Positions 59,721-64,000 of a stretch of DNA of 64,000 nucleotides are shown piece after piece. Position numbers and translations under genes: made by a program. Below the pieces are notes generated by a model. It searched no databases. It saw only the letters and a list, made by a program, of their open reading frames with translations, and was not told where the DNA came from. How positions within the stretch are numbered: position 1 is the stretch's first letter; the number at the start of each line of letters is the position of its first letter. Source of the stretch: Ilex aquifolium (lineage: Eukaryota > Streptophyta > Magnoliopsida > Aquifoliales > Aquifoliaceae); contig OX637395.1 in assembly GCA_951799425.1 (NCBI GenBank), positions 39,007,175 to 39,071,174 of the forward strand, written 5' to 3'.

Positions 59721-61892
59721 TTAGATTGTATTGTATCAGGAGAGACTGTTGGAATGGAAGGATAGGAAAGATGGCTATGCAAGGATATGACTCTTTGAAG
59801 ATATGTACATATGCGTTGGGGAAGACTCACATGATGTATGAGAGATGTCTAGTACAAGGTAAGAAATAATAACTACCCATATATGACATGAGATTGTAGC
59901 CAATTTTTAAGAAATGGGATGTCTTTGGACACTAATTTTATTCAATTCCTCAAGTTTATTGCTAGATCATTCATTATATATCGGTGAAAAATCTATTTAA
60001 ATAAAACGAGTCCCATTTGAACCTGTAGAGAATTGATTGAATTACTACTAGGTTAGATCTAGATCCAAGGTGCAAGCCAATTTGACATATGTATAATTGT
60101 GTTGATCGCCAAAAGAGTATTTGGCTATTTATTGAATACGTTTGGTCTCTCTGATTTTATATTCTTTGTGAATCAATTACTCACCTTTATTAGTTCTTAA
60201 AAATCCGCTAATAGATCCTATTTAAATTCATTGTAGATGCCTTTTTTTTAAAAAAAAAAAAAAAAAAAGAACTGAAATGTCAGACGAATCTTTCACCTAC
60301 GACAATCTATATTTCATGCTCTTGATAAATTTTTTTCCACATAATCTTCTTTTACTAGGATGAAAATGTGTAATGTAATGAGCTCCCATCCATTTATAGC
60401 AAGGGTTATAAATTCAAACATAGTAAATTTTTGAATTTTTTTGGGAAATGAGATCTAAAAAGAACTTCTTGTTAAACTACAACTAAAACTGACCTTGTTC
60501 GGAGAGTCAACAAGTTAATTCCTGTGGCTGCCTATTTGGCACAATCTCCGTGATATCGGATCCACCTATGAACAACAAAAAAAGTATTTTGGCATTTTAG
60601 TATTTGTTTTAAAAGGATTTTGCTCTCATAAATGGTGAAACATGAAATTTTTTGCAGATTACCCTTGCTTTTTTGGGAGGGGGAGAAGAGCTTAAGCTTA
60701 CATTATAGATGCATGGCTATCTACTCTAGAAAATGTGCTTATTCTCATGTTTTTGTAATGGCTTAAATTGCTAGCTCTAATGCAATGCATTTATGAACTC
60801 TTTAATGTAGTATTGGGTTTAAGAAGAAAAATGTTATGACCATTAAGAGACTCTCCCTATAGAATTCAAGAACTTGGAAGGAAACTTAATTGCTTCTTTC
60901 CACCTTATTTACTTTTCTAAGGAAGTATTTAAAAACACAACATTTATTTCGGAGATTATGAATTCAGATCATTTTTAATACACTTTTTAATTCAACGTAT
61001 ATTGTAGGCGGTTCATTTATATATAGTGGATCTCACTTTAATTTATAACAAGTGATTAGTCATTGAGAGAAATTGACGAAGAAATGTACTAAAAAGAATT
61101 CAATTAGAGTTAACATTTTACCAACATGCTAAAATAGTTTTGTTGTTTTATGCTAAAATAGTTTTGATATTTAATAATTTCAGATTTCTATTTTTTGTAT
61201 CGATTTATTTTCTTATTCTGTAAGACTGAAAAAAATTACGATCAAGGATATTTTCAGCCTATTTGCACAAACCCGTTAGCAATTTTAGATGTTAATTTCA
61301 AGGTGTGTTATATATAAAAATTTGTGATCCATTAACTGATTCATTTATAATTTTATATAAATCACGTTCATATCATATCGTATTCCTATAGTATAAACAT
61401 CGGGTGTAATCGAGTTTGTATAGAATTTAAATTGATTTATGTCAACCATTTATTGTACGCGTTTTTTATGGGTTTGCTCACTTTTTCATACAAACCTGTT
61501 CTAAATATACTCTCAAACTAGAGTGCAATTTCTCTAATACTTTTTTTTTTTCCCATTTCACTCGAGTAAATCATTCACTATAAAATTGGAGAACTCCCAT
61601 ATAAATTGTGGGGCTTTATATGAATTAGTGATAGATAGTACATCACTAACTGAATTAAAATAAAATATATCAAGGCTTAGTTATGGGCTGGACCGTGGGA
61701 CTAATTGGGCCGAAGTTAAAGGTAGAAATTTTGGCCCAAATAGTGAACGTTTTCTTTCTTCTTCTTCTACTTCTTCTTCTTCTTTTTTATCTTCCTTTTT
61801 CTTGCTGCATCTCTCTTGCTTTTGCTTTGCTTGCTCGAGAAGATGAAAAGAGAGTGAAAGATTAATCAATTGGCGAAGACTGAGAGAGAGAG
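59720..61892. other. Intergenic between xylanase and POLK
   Basis: Two divergent genes share this 2.2-kb spacer. AT-rich, poly-A at 60249-60268, no gene or clear element. A TTC/CTT-rich tract at 61755-61800 lies just upstream of POLK and may be its leader. Confidence 0.5.
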
Positions 61893-62045
61893 ATGAAGAA
61901 GAGTGAGACCTCAGAGGACGATTCCTTTCGGCCATGGCAGTCCTATCACACTGTATACACTAACGCCAAAGCAGGTACGACATCGTTTCCACGGACTCTC
62001 TGTATCTAGGTTGACTATATCGCAATTGCTCAATGACACTCACTT

Positions 62046-62108
<63 letters not shown>

Positions 62109-63760
62109 CTAATTGATTTATCTCAATTCACAAGTAATTTTGTATATTAATGAAAATAATGACTGTGATATTGGAATGGAAATTTATACTGTAGGAATGG
62201 ATGGTGTTGATAAGGAAAAAGTTCAAAGAATTGTTTATGAGATGAGCAAAGGATCAAAGTATTTTCAGAATGAGGAAAAGAAGGAGGCCGATATGAAGCA
62301 GAAAATCGAAAACATGCGTGCTCAATGCGCTAAACTCACTGCTGTGGACATATCTCATTATCAGAAGGTATGTATGGATTTGACTTCAAAAAGATGTATA
62401 TAATTGGGTTTGAAACTTTGAATCAGTGCCGTAATCGCATTGTACTGTATCACATCATTGATTAAGATATAATTTTTTATAGTTGGATTTATTAAAATTA
62501 ATCCAATTGTGCTGGCCTCTGTGCAATGATAAGGTTGTTCCATTGGGAGCTGGAGGTCACGGGTTTGAGTCACAGAAATAGCCTCTCCTGTGTACTTCTA
62601 ACCCTGCCCAGGCTTCGCAATGGTGGTGCGCCCAATCCAATTGTATTGATAAAGATATAATTCAGTTCCTGTAATGAGATTATGTGGGAGATAGCCAACC
62701 AAATGGTACTTTTTTATATTATGCATGATTTTTATTTTAACTATTACACTGCTTCCCTTTTTTTTTGGGTATGTAATCTAGCTTCTGTGAAGTTATGCAA
62801 TTGTTAATTTTATTGTTTTCATATGATATTCAGATTGCTGATAAAAGGATTTTAGAGCTAGAAGCTACACGTGATCTGTCAAGGATTTGGCTACATGTAG
62901 ATATGGATGCTTTCTATGCAGCTGTTGAAACATTGAGCAATCCTTCTTTAAAAGGCAAGCCAATGGCTGTTGGCGGCATGTCTATGATCTCCACTGCTAA
63001 TTATGAGGTTTGAATTGCTTCCTTTAAGTTCTCAAGGGGACTGAATCCTAGGGTAACTATTTTTTTGAGGGCATGTTGATACAAGATTGAATTTGCAATT
63101 TTTTAAAAGATTTACTTCTTTAAACTTTCGATCCACTATCCTGCTTTACAGGCACGGAGATTCGGGGTTCGTGCTGCAATGCCTGGTTTCATTGCACGTA
63201 GGTTATGTCCAGGGTTGATTTTGGTCCCTGTAGACTTCAAGAAGTATATTCACTACAGTGATTTAACTAGAAAAGGTTAGGTTTCTTGCTTGTGGCCACC
63301 ATTGGATGCACTGGTTGTCGAATTATGCTGATGAATTTCATTTGGATGTGCTTGTTTAAATTAGTTTTTCAGAACTATGATTCCGGCTTCATGGCGACTA
63401 GTTTGGATGAGGCATACCTTGATATAACAAAGATCTGCAAAGAAAGGGCCATAACGGGTGGAGAAGTAAGTTAGAAAATGCAATACACAAACTGCCCTGG
63501 AGATCAGCATTTTTTTTTTCTGTTTTGTTCTTTCTTTCTTTCTTTTTTTTTTTGTATGTGGGAGGGGGGAGATGTTCCTCAGGTGACATTTTAATATCAT
63601 CTTTATGGTCTTCAATTTTATTACGATGCCATTTTATATTAATTCTTCTCTTTTGTGTTATGCTTTTGTGAAGGTCGCTGAAGAACTCAGAGCCAGTGTT
63701 TATGAAGAGACCGGTCTCACTTGTAGTGCCGGAGTGGCACCTAACCGCTTACTTGCTAAG
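61893..63760 (+). CDS. POLK: DNA polymerase kappa, 5' part
   Basis: Exons 61893-61974, 62195-62367, 62834-63007, 63152-63275, 63365-63465, 63674-63760, all GT-AG; 247 codons, then it runs out of the window. Starts [20 protein letters not shown]. Residues about 30-85 form the N-clasp unique to Pol kappa ([10 protein letters not shown]). [10 protein letters not shown] (108-117) holds the first catalytic metal site and [10 protein letters not shown] (197-206) the second (D199, E200), at the same numbering as human Pol kappa as I recall. [11 protein letters not shown] is the Y-family finger motif. It is a nuclear Y-family translesion polymerase that extends mismatched ends and copies past bulky N2-guanine lesions. 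Intact so far; the ATG is the first in frame after an upstream stop. Confidence 0.96.
62048..62106. repeat. (CT)n(CA)n microsatellite in POLK intron 1
   Basis: About fifteen CT units followed by fourteen CA units. Confidence 0.95.
62511..62633 (+). mobile_element. Au-like SINE
   Basis: GAGGTCACGGGTTTGAGTCA (B-box region) followed by AGAAATAGCCTCTCC and CCTGCCCAGGCTTCGCAATG, the Au SINE layout. Flanking direct repeat AATCCAATTGT (62500-62510, 62634-62644). In POLK intron 2, sense. Confidence 0.8.
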
Positions 63761-64000
63761 GTGTTGTAGGCTTATGCTGAATGGAATAATTGGATCTGCG
63801 ATGTCAGATAATTTATGCATCATGTACTTCATGGACAACACCAATGCAACCTACATGGATTCCACTTAACACACTTAGTCACTTATGGCCTATGGAATGG
63901 ATATCCATTCCATGCCATCATGGTGGAATTTTTTTTTTCCTGAAAAAATCATTATCTGGTTGTCAAATCCTATTTACTTTTTATAGTATTCTGTGCATGT
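63761..64000 (+). other. POLK intron, continuing past the window
   Basis: Begins GTGTTG right after the complete codon AAG; no further Pol kappa sequence is readable before the end. Confidence 0.7.

Noticed and set aside
61681-61935. 84-codon minus frame over the POLK start
   Set aside because: Ser/Leu and Lys/Glu runs from CT/TTC-rich leader sequence; antisense to POLK exon 1.

Overview
This is nuclear DNA from a eudicot-type flowering plant. Genes are split into many short exons with GT-AG (and a few GC-AG) introns, long introns are full of transposon debris, there are degraded chloroplast and mitochondrial inserts, and the proteins are plant-specific (SOFL, TRB, CYSTM, MRS2). The species cannot be named from sequence alone. 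Moderate gene density and kilobase introns packed with small non-autonomous elements suggest a medium-sized, perhaps woody, genome. There is no prokaryotic or viral locus, no CRISPR and no operon.

Layout, left to right. 1-3230 (+): 3' half of an MRS2/CorA magnesium transporter whose last intron holds a mitochondrial cob fragment. 4398-5656: Helitron with a huge GGT-type satellite. 8733-9483 (-): two-exon SOB FIVE-LIKE gene. 10516-11511: hAT-type element. 13117-13188 (-): tRNA-Pro(UGG). 14839-31219 (-): 17-coding-exon coiled-coil protein (657 aa) over 16.4 kb, with introns carrying a chloroplast ndhB insert, LINE debris, a MULE-type element, two small Helitrons and a hAT element. 34716-41648 (-): telomere-repeat-binding factor (TRB, Myb + linker histone domain). 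43013-43781: second copy of the satellite Helitron. 45972-47626 (-): CYSTM protein. 51014-51926: TRIM retrotransposon with a SINE nested in one LTR. 53408-53572 (+): candidate 54-aa gene. 55643-59605 (-): secreted GH10 xylanase with a CBM22-type domain. 61893-end (+): 5' half of DNA polymerase kappa.

The genes are independent loci with different jobs: Mg transport, cytokinin-linked growth, chromatin and telomeres, membrane stress tolerance, wall hydrolysis and DNA damage bypass. I see no pathway cluster and no clear new biological system. The most notable material is structural: matched Helitrons carrying an expanding satellite, three GC-AG introns, organelle DNA inside introns, nested TRIM/SINE insertion with intact target duplications, and long poly-G tracts. 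All gene models were joined by hand from reading frame and splice-site phase; every junction given keeps the frame.
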